Below are positions 1-6,941 of a stretch of DNA of 8,120 bases, piece after piece (position 1 is the stretch's first letter; each line of letters opens with the position of its first letter). A model generated the notes under the pieces. The model made no database searches and was not told the DNA's origin. It saw only the letters and a program-made list of their open reading frames with translations. Source of the DNA: Clostridia bacterium. Lineage in GTDB: Bacteria > CBDUZB01 > JAGLHV01. The translations under genes were made by a program, and so were the position numbers. The stretch is from positions 1 to 8,120 of the forward strand of contig JAUVLC010000109.1 in assembly GCA_030595925.1 (NCBI GenBank), read 5' to 3'.

Positions 1-1
1 A

Positions 2-61
2 ATTGGTAAATTAATTGGTGAAAAAGGTATTAAAATAGGTGTCGGGAAGAAAAAAAATTGA
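2..61 (+). CDS. Possible 3' end of a gene (partial)
   Basis: An open frame enters from the left edge and ends at TGA 59-61, giving 19 visible residues rich in Gly, Lys and Ile (begins IGKLIGEKG, ends KKKN). The composition loosely resembles the peptides read from the repeats at 7749-7821 and 8029-8120, which contain GEKLGKLLG. The stretch is short and low in complexity, so it may be chance. No function can be given without the upstream sequence. Confidence 0.3.
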   Translation: MGKLIGEKGIKIGVGKKKN

Positions 62-80
62 AAAATTGAACACGATTTTT
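61..80 (+). terminator. Weak hairpin after the left-edge frame
   Basis: AAAAATTG (61-68) can pair with CGATTTTT (73-80) around an AACA loop, with one G-T pair, and the 3' arm ends in a T run. It sits directly after the stop at 59-61. The stem is almost all A-T, so it would be a poor intrinsic terminator. Confidence 0.2.
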
Positions 81-140
81 TAATGAGGAAGTTTTTTATC
101 AATTCAAAAACCAAAAAGTGCTACAACGCAAATAGCTCAA

Positions 141-248
141 GTTAAATAACTATTGACATAACTTTGTTTAAAGACTTAATTAATCTAATAGCCAAAAAAT
201 TAGTAGTTGGGGTAGTAGAATTAAAAGGAAATAGTAGGGTAAAAAAAA
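141..248 (+). pseudogene. Y1/REP-type transposase C-terminus relic, left half (copy A1)
   Basis: This stretch matches 4088-4194 almost base for base, with only scattered substitutions and small indels. Read in frame from GAC 155 it gives DITLFKDLINLIAKKLVV, then VELKGNSRVKK, before running into TAA just upstream of the Yip1 gene. That pattern is like the start of the DnaA-like helical domain found after the Y1 catalytic domain in IS200/REP-associated transposases. The catalytic HUH domain is absent. Homology breaks off near 248, and the continuation resumes at about 834, beyond the Yip1 gene. A TTGACA at 153-158 falls inside this relic and might have been taken over as a promoter element, but no good -10 box is in place. 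Confidence 0.65.
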
Positions 249-269
249 TATTATTTTAAGGAGGATGAA

Positions 270-797
270 ATGACTGATTTTAAAGGCCGTATTATTCGTG
301 CTGCTAAACTGGATGTTAATCTGTACGAAGAAGTTGAAGCTGACAAAAGTGCATTAGGTCAAGCTATGGGGGTTGTTGTTCTCTCCAGTCTGGCAGCTGG
401 CGTAGGAAGTATTGCAATGGGAGGACTTGGGGGGATTCTGATGGGAACAATCGCAGCTCTTGTTGGATGGTATGTTTGGGCATATCTCACTTATTTTATT
501 GGCACCAGATTACTTCCGGAGCCACAGACCAGAGCAAATCACAGTGAGTTATTGCGAACTATTGGCTTTTCTAGTTCCCCTGGTTTGATTCGAATATTGG
601 GCATTATCCCGGTGTTGGCAAAAATCGTTTATCTAATCGCCGCAATTTGGATGCTGGTGGCAATGGTGATTGCAGTCAGACAAGCCCTTGATTATAAAAG
701 CACATTACGCGCTGTAGGGGTTTGTGTGATTGGTTGGATTGTTCAAATGTTAATCTTTGTCTTATTGTTTTCTGTTTTGGGTAGTTTTGCAAGATAG
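270..797 (+). CDS. Yip1-family integral membrane protein
   Basis: This 175-residue protein has about 27 polar N-terminal residues followed by four to five hydrophobic segments, at roughly 31-52, 54-78, 105-136 (perhaps two) and 147-170. The spacing, the Gly-rich second helix and the WYVWAYLTYFIGTRLL stretch (67-82) fit the bacterial Yip1 domain family (PF04893). Bacterial members sit in the inner membrane and mostly have no known biochemical role. The start is well set: AAGGAGG (258-264) lies five bases before ATG 270. The gene lies between two halves of one transposase relic, so it was probably inserted there or retained there by rearrangement. No partner gene is adjacent, and the ABC_sub_bind gene starts more than 300 bases downstream. 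Assignment is from sequence character only. Confidence 0.8.
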   Translation: MTDFKGRIIRAAKLDVNLYEEVEADKSALGQAMGVVVLSSLAAGVGSIAMGGLGGILMGTIAALVGWYVWAYLTYFIGTRLLPEPQTRANHSELLRTIGFSSSPGLIRILGIIPVLAKIVYLIAAIWMLVAMVIAVRQALDYKSTLRAVGVCVIGWIVQMLIFVLLFSVLGSFAR

Positions 798-833
798 TCT
801 AATGCTTTTTAAAAAGCTATGGAATTACCCATC

Positions 834-1048
834 AAAAAAGGAAAAAAAGGGGGTGAAAAAATAGCTAAAGCCAGAGCTTTGATATCATACATCAGGCAAA
901 GGTATTTTTTGGGGAGTAGGATTCTCTAATAGGCTTAGAATTAAACAAGAACAGTGCCAGTATAAGCATAGCATATAATCGAGGGAAGGAAATAATAGAG
1001 AAGGATGCAGGGGCAAAAAGTATTCTTAATGACATTTTAACTACTTAA
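834..1048 (+). pseudogene. Y1/REP-type transposase C-terminus relic, right half (copy A1)
   Basis: This matches about 4168-4379. From 855 it reads EKIAKARALISYI, then breaks at a net two-base gain near 900-925. The other frame then gives IGLELNKNSASISIAYNRGK and IIEKDAGAKSILNDILTT, ending at TAA 1046-1048. KARAL, followed by a helix-turn-helix containing LNKNSAS and the RGK motif, is typical of the DnaA-like C-terminal DNA-binding domain of REP-associated tyrosine transposases. Arg at 980-982 (CGA) is intact here, whereas the second copy has TGA at the same codon. The N-terminal catalytic part is missing, so this is a dead fragment. It fills most of the 323-base gap between the Yip1 gene and the binding-protein gene. 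Confidence 0.7.
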
Positions 1049-1120
1049 TAACGTCTCTCTATATTTCATAAGGAATGATAGCGCAAGGTTTTACAAAATA
1101 GAGTAAAAAAGGCAATTGAA

Positions 1121-2098
1121 ATGTTTCTGGAAAAATATAAAATAGCAGCCAGTTTATTATATATAGTAATTTTTTCCACTATAGGTGTAAATCTTGTTTA
1201 CTCAAGGATTTTTAATATTTCCATTGTAAATAGTCAGAATATAGAGCCCTATAGTATTGCTTTAGAAGGAGTTTTTGCAGTACTACACGAAAAGGGGTAT
1301 GAGGAAAAAACTAATTTAAATATAGGTTATTATGATTTAGAAAGAAGCCTGGAAGAAAATTTTGATGTGGTTGGTGAACTTAAAAATAAAAAACCAGATT
1401 TAATAATAACTCTTGGAACAGATGCCACGAGAAAAATCAAAAAAGAAATTAATTTTATTCCCGTGGTATTTTCTATGGTATTAAATCCCGTAGAAAGTGG
1501 ATTGGTAAAAAGTATTCAATGTTCAGGGAATAATCTTACCGGAGCTTCACTGGATGTTTCCCCCAAAATGCAGTTTGAAGTATTAAAAGAAATTCTTCCG
1601 CAGGTAAAGAAAATAGGGGTGATTTATGATCCCCATAAGACAGGAGATATGATTGAAAGATCTATTCAACCAGCCAGAGAACTGAATTTAAATTTAATTA
1701 AAATTGCCGTTACTTCCCCAAAAGAGGTGCCTAATGCGATTGGAAATCTAATAGAGGAAATGGATGTATTATGGATAATTGCAGATAGTACTGTTGTTAG
1801 CAAATATTCTCTGGAATATATGTTAATGGCTGCTTTAAAAGCTAAAATACCAGTGATGGGATATACTTCTCATATGGTAAGGCTGGGAGCAATATTTTGT
1901 CTGAATTGTGATTATGAAGATATAGGTCGACAGGCAGGGGAGTTATCTTGTGAGATATTGAAAGGGGTTGAACCTAATAGTTTGCCCGTTACTTTACCCA
2001 GGAAGACACACTTAATACTAAATCTTAAAGTTGCCGAGAGATTGGGAGAGGAGATTCCTCTTTCTCTTTTAGAGAAATCTTATAAGATTTTTGAATAA
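1121..2098 (+). CDS. ABC_sub_bind-family periplasmic substrate-binding protein
   Basis: The 325-residue product begins with a basic-hydrophobic segment (residues 5-28, KYKIAASLLYIVIF...) that serves as a signal peptide or anchor; no lipobox Cys follows. The rest is a two-lobed type I periplasmic-binding fold of the ABC_sub_bind family (PF04392, TrpX/YtvP-like). Typical blocks are PDLIITLGTDAT (92-103), IPVVFSMVLNPVESGLV (113-129), NNLTGAS (137-143), KIGVIYDP (164-171), GAIFCLNCDYEDIGRQAGEL (256-275) and LNLKVAERLG (300-309). Family members bind small ligands, often amino acids, or act as ligand sensors. The ligand cannot be told here. The ribosome-binding site before ATG 1121 is weak. A TonB receptor follows 69 bases later, probably in the same transcript. 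No permease or ATPase gene is nearby, so it either uses a distant transporter or works as a receptor. Arginines are mostly AGA/AGG. Confidence 0.87.
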   Translation: MFLEKYKIAASLLYIVIFSTIGVNLVYSRIFNISIVNSQNIEPYSIALEGVFAVLHEKGYEEKTNLNIGYYDLERSLEENFDVVGELKNKKPDLIITLGTDATRKIKKEINFIPVVFSMVLNPVESGLVKSIQCSGNNLTGASLDVSPKMQFEVLKEILPQVKKIGVIYDPHKTGDMIERSIQPARELNLNLIKIAVTSPKEVPNAIGNLIEEMDVLWIIADSTVVSKYSLEYMLMAALKAKIPVMGYTSHMVRLGAIFCLNCDYEDIGRQAGELSCEILKGVEPNSLPVTLPRKTHLILNLKVAERLGEEIPLSLLEKSYKIFE

Positions 2099-2167
2099 AA
2101 AAGGAAAAGAAAGGAGGAAAAAATTTTTTAAAGGCCATTAAAATAAAAAAAAGGAGAAATTTTAAAA

Positions 2168-4039
2168 ATGAAAAAAAATATTATTGAATTTAGTTTAGTA
2201 TGGATTTTGATTATTGTTTTTACATTACCATTGTTTGCCCAGACAGATGATATTCCTCCGGAGTTTTTACTATTTGGAGAGGAAAAAATAATAGTAACCG
2301 CTGCAAGGCATGAACAAAAGATAGGAAAAGCTCCTGCAGCTATTAATGTTATTACAACTGAGGATATTAAAAATTCAGGATTATTAACGGTGGGTGATAT
2401 TTTAAGGTCTCTACCGGGGATAGATGTTAGAAATGCCGGTACAAAATTATATTTAGCCCCTCGAGGATTAGCTGGTACAGTTACAAATAGGGTTATTTGT
2501 TTGGTTGATGGCCGTCCAATTAATACTCCCCTTTATGGAAGTTTTTTTCCTGATTTAACCTTGCCCCTGGTTAATATAAAGAGGATTGAGGTAATTAGAG
2601 GTCCTGGTTCAGCAATTTATGGAGCCAATGCTTTTGCAGGAGTAATTAATATAATTACTAAATCACCGGAAGATGTTGATGGTTTTGAAATTTCTGTATC
2701 AGGGGGAGAGTTTTCTACTCAACTTCATAAGGTAAGTTTAGGAGGAAAAAGCGAAAAAATCGCTGGTTTGTTTACCGGCCGTTGGTATAAAACCGATGGG
2801 TCAAAACTGATTGCGGATAACACCGATTTTGAAAATTACAATGTTTATGGAAAGATGAAAGTTTCTGATTTTACCTTATCTTTTGGTCATCATGAAACAG
2901 ACCGCGGTTTGCCGGGTAACGAAATAAGGCCTACTCCTGCGAACACTGAAGAGGTAAAAGAAAGTTTTGTAGATGGCATAGGTAATATAGAACTAAATTC
3001 TGAGATGGATTTAATGGTTAGAGGGTACATAAATGATCGCGAAAATGTACTGGATATGAATGGTTTGAAGACCGTTAATGAAACCGTTCTGGGAGGAGAA
3101 ATACAGCATAACTGGCAGATAAATCCCAGTAATCTGTTTATTTGTGGTGTAGATTTGCGTAATGATGTGGCCGATTCAGAAGAAGCGTTAGGCGGAAAGC
3201 ATGAGACTACAAATACGGCGATTTATTTACAAAATGAATGTCGACTCATTGATAAACTAATTGTTATTCTGGGAGGAAGGTATGATGCTCATTTTGTTTA
3301 TGGAGATCTGATTAATCCAAGGGTTGGTGCGGTTTATAATTTAGGCAGGAGTGTTCTTAAAACCTCTTATGGCGAAGCATTCAGAGCACCTACTTTTGTT
3401 GAGTTGTATGCTGATACGTGGCACGGACCAATAATGCATATGGTTGGGAACAAAGAACTTAAACCTGAAAAGATAAAGACTTATGAAATAGGATTAGGTC
3501 ATAAGTTTACTCGCAGTCTGGAGGGTGAAATAAATGCTTTTTATAACAAAACAAGCGATTTAATCGCTATGAGAACGAACGTGGTGATTCTTCCTGGCCC
3601 GCCTATACCCGTTACGGAATTTGGTTATGAGAACAAAGACAAAATAGAAACAAAAGGGTTTGAAGTAGAGATAAAAAATGAACTTTTTTCTAACAATCTC
3701 AAGGGATTTATTAATTATTCGTATCAAGAAGCCAAAGATGAAGAAACCGGGGAAGATTTGGATTATGCGCCTAATCATAAATTTAATTTAGGATTAAATC
3801 TCAAAGTGACTAATGCTTGTATGGTTAATACCATTTTTCATTATGTGGGTGAAAGAAATTATTCTGCAGGAGAATTGGATGCTTACACAGTTACAGATAG
3901 TAAATTAAGTGCAAAAGTATTAGAAGATTTGGAACTATCCATATCTATCTATAACATTTTTGACGAACGATATGAAGAAACAAAATATTATCCAATGCCA
4001 GGCAGAAGCTGGCTAGCCGAAGTAGGTTATAAGTTTTAA
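2168..4039 (+). CDS. TonB-dependent outer-membrane receptor
   Basis: The 623-residue protein has a signal peptide (1-24, cut near LFA|QT), a TonB-box-like EKIIVTA (39-45) and a plug domain (about 50-165). The plug contains VGDILRSLPGIDV (75-87) and the family hallmark RIEVIRGPGSAIYGANAFAG (139-158). A 22-strand barrel follows, with the conserved SYGEAFRAPTF block (400-410) and LKPEKIKTYEIGLG. The C-terminus GYKF ends in the aromatic residue used by the BAM machinery. It would import a scarce ligand such as a siderophore, cobalamin or another metal chelate using TonB energy. The short barrel and plug style resemble BtuB/CirA-type receptors, but the ligand is unknown. AAGGAG (2151-2156) sits 11 bases before ATG 2168, and a second AAGGAGG lies at 2111-2117 with no start codon in range. 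No cobalamin or other riboswitch is seen. It is probably cotranscribed with the upstream binding protein. Confidence 0.93.
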   Translation: MKKNIIEFSLVWILIIVFTLPLFAQTDDIPPEFLLFGEEKIIVTAARHEQKIGKAPAAINVITTEDIKNSGLLTVGDILRSLPGIDVRNAGTKLYLAPRGLAGTVTNRVICLVDGRPINTPLYGSFFPDLTLPLVNIKRIEVIRGPGSAIYGANAFAGVINIITKSPEDVDGFEISVSGGEFSTQLHKVSLGGKSEKIAGLFTGRWYKTDGSKLIADNTDFENYNVYGKMKVSDFTLSFGHHETDRGLPGNEIRPTPANTEEVKESFVDGIGNIELNSEMDLMVRGYINDRENVLDMNGLKTVNETVLGGEIQHNWQINPSNLFICGVDLRNDVADSEEALGGKHETTNTAIYLQNECRLIDKLIVILGGRYDAHFVYGDLINPRVGAVYNLGRSVLKTSYGEAFRAPTFVELYADTWHGPIMHMVGNKELKPEKIKTYEIGLGHKFTRSLEGEINAFYNKTSDLIAMRTNVVILPGPPIPVTEFGYENKDKIETKGFEVEIKNELFSNNLKGFINYSYQEAKDEETGEDLDYAPNHKFNLGLNLKVTNACMVNTIFHYVGERNYSAGELDAYTVTDSKLSAKVLEDLELSISIYNIFDERYEETKYYPMPGRSWLAEVGYKF

Positions 4040-4087
4040 GAAAAAAGAGGGGGGTTTTGGAGAAGGGAAGGATGATGTTGTTAAATA

Positions 4088-4379
4088 GTTAAATAACTAT
4101 TGACATAACTTTGCTTAAAGACTTAATCAATCTGATAGCCAAAAAATTAGTAGTTGAAGTAGTAGATTAAAAGGAAATAGAAGGGGTGAAAAAATAGCTA
4201 AAGCCAGAGCTTTGATATTATACATCGGGCAAAGGTATTTGGGGGAGCAGGGCATTGTAATAGGCTTAGAATTAAACAAGAACAGTGACAGTACAAGTAT
4301 AGCATATAATTGAGGGAAGAAAATAATAGAGAAGGATGCAGGGACAAAAAGTATTCTTAATGACATTTTAACTATTTAA
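4088..4379 (+). pseudogene. Y1/REP-type transposase C-terminus relic (copy A2, uninterrupted)
   Basis: This is the same relic as 141-248 plus 834-1048, but continuous. It reads DITLLKDLINLIAKKLVVEV from GAC 4102, then shifts by one lost base near 4165. It continues as LKGNRRGEKIAKARALILYI, then GQRYLGEQGIVIGLELNKNS, meets TGA at 4311-4313 in place of the CGA of copy A1, and finishes IIEKDAGTKSILNDILTI with TAA 4377-4379. The helix-turn-helix and KARAL motif point to the DnaA-like C-terminal domain of a Y1 (PF01797-type) transposase. The catalytic domain is missing and the two copies carry different disabling changes. It accounts for most of the first half of the 599-base gap between the TonB receptor and the PPOX gene; no intact gene is seen there on either strand. 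Confidence 0.72.
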
Positions 4380-4422
4380 TAATGTTATATAATAAAAAAT
4401 GTCCCTCAAAACCTATAAGAAA

Positions 4423-4610
4423 TAGTTTAAAATCCATTTTAATAACACTTTATCAATTTGTGCATCCACTCTATAACTACTAAATATTATATGTTTTGTC
4501 GTCGGTCAAGAGAAAAAAATAAAGAAGTTGACAGTAACTCTTTTTTTTTATAGTATGTAATATAGTTTTATGAAAATACATTAACCAGATAATTATAATG
4601 TTAGATGTAA
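4423..4610 (+). repeat. Promoter-carrying direct repeat, copy B1
   Basis: This matches 6942-7135 at roughly 80-85% identity judged by eye, including the identical 16-base block ATATGTTTTGTCGTCG (4489-4504 and 7009-7024). It contains a TTGACA promoter with an A-rich stretch upstream, and ends about 28 bases before the PPOX start codon. It shows no convincing coding frame on either strand and no terminal inverted repeats. It lies in the same position relative to two unrelated genes, so it behaves as a transplanted 5' regulatory region. Confidence 0.8.
4528..4556 (+). promoter_or_regulatory. Probable sigma-70-type promoter for the PPOX gene
   Basis: TTGACA at 4528-4533 is followed by TATAGT at 4549-4554 (15-base spacer) or TAGTAT at 4551-4556 (17-base spacer). 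Relative to the B2 copy, two bases are missing from the T-rich spacer, so this copy is likely the weaker promoter. A-rich sequence at 4511-4525 could act as an UP element. Transcription would start near 4561, leaving a leader of about 75-80 bases. Confidence 0.6.
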
Positions 4611-4638
4611 AATAATTAAAAAATGGAGGGGGGTCAAA

Positions 4639-5061
4639 ATGACTAAAGAAGAAATGATAAAATTTATGAATGAAAATCTTACTTGTTACTTTGCCACTGT
4701 AGAAAATAATCAGCCCCACGTTCGCGGGATGATGACTTATAAGGCAGATGAAAATGGTATAATTTTTCATACAGGAAGCACTAAAGATTTATATAGTCAA
4801 ATTAAAAATACCCCTGCAGTAGAAGTATGTTTTTTTAATCCACAAAGTAATATACAGCTCCGAGTAAAAGGCAAAGCTGTTATTAAAGAAGAAATAGAAT
4901 TAAAGAAGGAAATAGTGGAAAACAGGTCTTTTTTAAAGCCATGGGTAGAAAAAATGGGATATGATATGTTAATTGTTTTTCAAATAGTCAATTGTGTTGC
5001 GCATACATGGACATTTGAAACTAATTTTTCACCTAAAGAATATGTCAAAATTAGCATCTAA
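4639..5061 (+). CDS. PPOX-fold (pyridoxamine 5'-phosphate oxidase-like) flavin-binding protein
   Basis: The 140-residue soluble protein has the split-barrel layout of small PPOX-like proteins: an N-terminal helix (MTKEEMIKFMNENL), then CYFATVENNQPHVRGMM (16-32), GIIFHTGSTKDLYSQIKNTP (40-59), VEVCFFNP (61-68) and QLRVKGKAVI (73-82). Family members bind FMN or F420 and reduce or oxidise small molecules. Those of this size are mostly uncharacterised and are not true PdxH enzymes. No signal peptide is present, so it is cytoplasmic. GGAGG (4625-4629) lies nine bases before ATG 4639. Its promoter sits in repeat B1. The downstream 79-residue gene begins 95 bases later with a different base composition, so sharing a transcript is possible but a functional link is not shown. 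Confidence 0.87.
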   Translation: MTKEEMIKFMNENLTCYFATVENNQPHVRGMMTYKADENGIIFHTGSTKDLYSQIKNTPAVEVCFFNPQSNIQLRVKGKAVIKEEIELKKEIVENRSFLKPWVEKMGYDMLIVFQIVNCVAHTWTFETNFSPKEYVKISI

Positions 5062-5067
5062 TAATTC

Positions 5068-5101
5068 GCTGCAGCGGATTTTACTACGCGTCTATGCCGC
5101 T
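5068..5101 (+). other. Inverted repeat between the PPOX and 79-residue genes
   Basis: CGCTGCAGCG (5068-5077) is a perfect 10-base palindrome, and AGCGG (5073-5077) can also pair with CCGCT (5097-5101). GATTTT follows the palindrome, only seven bases after the PPOX stop. It could be a weak terminator or the edge of an inserted block, since it is more GC-rich than the sequence before it. Neither reading is firm. Confidence 0.25.
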
Positions 5102-5156
5102 TTGTAAAACCGATGAAAGCAAATAATAAGTTTAGTTAGAAAAGGAGGAATTAATC

Positions 5157-5396
5157 ATGATAAAGACCATAAAAGAATACTCTGTGTTTCATTACACAAA
5201 CGGTACAACCCGTATCAATGTGTATTTTTCTGACGACACCTGGGATTATTACACCGACCTTGATTCAACACGAGCGATACTACTTTTAGATATACTGCGA
5301 AATGAGAAACCTGTAAAATGGACAGAAGGTGCCAAGACTTTGTGGGCTGGACGTGAGCCTGTTGGCGAAGGTGAGAAGAAAAGTATTTTTGGCTAA
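5157..5396 (+). CDS. Free-standing copy of the N-terminal module of the LGFP/peptidase protein
   Basis: This 79-residue protein aligns along nearly its full length with residues 1-73 of the 475-residue protein encoded just downstream. Shared blocks are YTNGTTRIN/YANNTARIN, a TDLD motif, LRNEKPV and LWAGREPVGE. The last block is almost identical in DNA too, with an offset of about 270 bases, so the pair looks like a tandem partial duplication. Predicted structure is several short strands, a helix (STRAILLLDILRNE) and a final hairpin. No signal peptide, membrane segment or catalytic motif is visible. A strong AAAGGAGG (5141-5148) precedes ATG 5157, which argues that it is translated. It ends in KKSIFG and stops 26 bases before the next start. 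Function is unknown; it could be a partner, decoy or assembly piece for the larger protein, or a duplication by-product. Confidence 0.75.
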   Translation: MIKTIKEYSVFHYTNGTTRINVYFSDDTWDYYTDLDSTRAILLLDILRNEKPVKWTEGAKTLWAGREPVGEGEKKSIFG

Positions 5397-5422
5397 TAAA
5401 AAATATTTTTAGGGAGGGAACT

Positions 5423-6850
5423 GTGAGTCGAGTCGAAATAAAGAAGTATTCTATTTTCACATACGCGAACAACACCGCCCGCATCAACTTATATTTAAAG
5501 GATGGAAATGAAGCGCATTTAACAGATCTAGACCAGATGCGAGCTCGTTTGCTTATCAATATTCTACGCAATGAAAAACCTGTCTATTGGAATCCGCAAT
5601 CCGCAACCTTGTGGGCTGGACGTGAGCCCGTTGGCGAAGAAGAATCGTATGGATTGACGCCGATTGCTATTAAATACATTTCCTTGGGAGGTGAAGATTC
5701 TTTTTTAGGAAAACCAACTACAAAAGAGGAAATGTGTGCCGATGGGATGGGTGCATATCGGCACTACGAACACGGATCTATTTTTTGGCATCCTGCTGCG
5801 GGTGCCCATGAAATTCATGGTGCAATTAGAGCAAAATATCGCGACTGGAATTGGGAAAGGAGTGCACTTGGCTATCCTGTAACAGATGAATTAGATACAC
5901 CGGATAGTGGGAGATATAACCGATTTCGGAAAGGGCTTATCGTTTGGACGCAAGAATCAGGAGCACAAGGCATTTGTGAAGATGGCATTAATTTAGACGA
6001 ACGCGTAGACTTTGAGCGATGGACAAATACGACATATGGAAATCTTAAGGACTTTTATGAAAAAGTACGAAAGTGGACTTATATTGATTTAAAATACAAT
6101 ATAAATACGCAAACCGGAGAAAAGCGATATACAGGATGGCAGGTTGCTAATTTTCGGAGTGGTAATTACATGCTAAATGGGTATGAACTCTCCAGCGGTG
6201 AGCGTTTAGTTATCACAGTCGCACAGGTCTTACTAATGCAATGGCATTTAAGAGACCTGAAAAACCATGGTGGCGAGCGACGTGAACAGATAAGTCGATA
6301 TTTTCATAGTAGGCGGTGTTTTAAACAAAGGCAGGTCTTAAAGTGGCGCGGCTGGCGTTATGGATACAGGTGGGTTTGGAAATACAACAGATGGTGTAGC
6401 GAATTTGTTTCTTACGTCTATGCCAGAGCTGATATGTCTACTTCCCTGGGCAAAAAACAATGTTTCTTTTGCCACAATATAGGAAGTTATAAGAAAATTG
6501 GTACGTGTATATCTAATGTGGGATATTTTGTTAAATACTTTAAGAATAGGAACAGATACAAAAGCATAAATCACTATCGAGACAATAAGATACCCCTTTC
6601 CCTGGGCGACTATCTATGTCGGTATGACGGCAGACGCCCATGCCATCCAAAAGGTGTCCAGGGTCATTCCATGCTGGTACTGGGGTTTGAAGAAAATCAA
6701 ACAAACTTTCTAAAAAGTAAAATTTTTTACATCAACGGCAATTCCGGTAGCGGAGCACCAGAGGAAAACAACCGATATGTTAAATATTATGATAAATCCT
6801 TAGATGATAGAGATCTTACAGGTGTAGGTGAAAAAACCGTATCTTTTTAG
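5423..6850 (+). CDS. LGFP-repeat protein with predicted NlpC/P60- or CHAP-like cysteine peptidase domain
   Basis: The 475-residue product has three parts. Residues 1-73 are the module shared with the 79-residue neighbour. Residues about 85-186 contain LGFP-type repeats (PF08310): FLGKPTTKEE, YRHYEHGSIFWHPAAGAHEI, HGAIRAKYRD, LGYPVTDE and RYNRFRKGLIVW. LGFP repeats usually attach enzymes to cell walls. Residues about 190-475 look like a papain-fold cysteine peptidase or amidase: WCSEFVSYVY (Cys325), LSLGDY (392-397), GHSMLVLGFE (His415) and YINGN (Asn438 or Asn440) supply a Cys-His-Asn set. Nine cysteines include a CFFC pair (347-350). The start is GTG 5423 after GGAGG (5413-5417). No signal peptide or transmembrane helix is seen, which is odd for an LGFP protein. 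Arginines are mostly CGN, unlike the binding-protein gene. Substrate (peptidoglycan or protein) is unknown. Confidence 0.82.
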   Translation: MSRVEIKKYSIFTYANNTARINLYLKDGNEAHLTDLDQMRARLLINILRNEKPVYWNPQSATLWAGREPVGEEESYGLTPIAIKYISLGGEDSFLGKPTTKEEMCADGMGAYRHYEHGSIFWHPAAGAHEIHGAIRAKYRDWNWERSALGYPVTDELDTPDSGRYNRFRKGLIVWTQESGAQGICEDGINLDERVDFERWTNTTYGNLKDFYEKVRKWTYIDLKYNINTQTGEKRYTGWQVANFRSGNYMLNGYELSSGERLVITVAQVLLMQWHLRDLKNHGGERREQISRYFHSRRCFKQRQVLKWRGWRYGYRWVWKYNRWCSEFVSYVYARADMSTSLGKKQCFFCHNIGSYKKIGTCISNVGYFVKYFKNRNRYKSINHYRDNKIPLSLGDYLCRYDGRRPCHPKGVQGHSMLVLGFEENQTNFLKSKIFYINGNSGSGAPEENNRYVKYYDKSLDDRDLTGVGEKTVSF

Positions 6851-6941
6851 AAAAATAGAACAATTCAGATGTTTCAGATCTTGACTTTTGACATAAGTAA
6901 AAAATAAATTTACGTGTTAAGACCTCAGTGAAGTCCTATTT

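Noticed and set aside
153-181. TTGACA (153-158) as a firm promoter for the Yip1 gene
   Set aside because: No acceptable -10 box at 16-18 bases, and the same TTGACA is part of the coding frame in the second relic copy at 4100-4105.
804-817. GCTTTTTAAAAAGC palindrome as a terminator of the Yip1 gene
   Set aside because: It is a perfect palindrome without a loop and without a following T run, so it is a poor terminator.
1049-1120. A cobalamin or other riboswitch upstream of the TonB receptor operon
   Set aside because: Only about 70 bases separate the relic from the first gene, and the gap before the receptor is 69 bases; neither shows conserved riboswitch elements.
3560-3778. Reverse-strand open frames opposite the receptor, relics and peptidase
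   Set aside because: They are shadows of forward genes or of AT-rich noncoding sequence, with no ribosome-binding sites or family features.
6921-6940. GACCTCAGTGAAGTC followed by TATTTT as the terminator of the peptidase gene
   Set aside because: The dyad has a mismatch and a very tight loop with few pairs; too weak to call.
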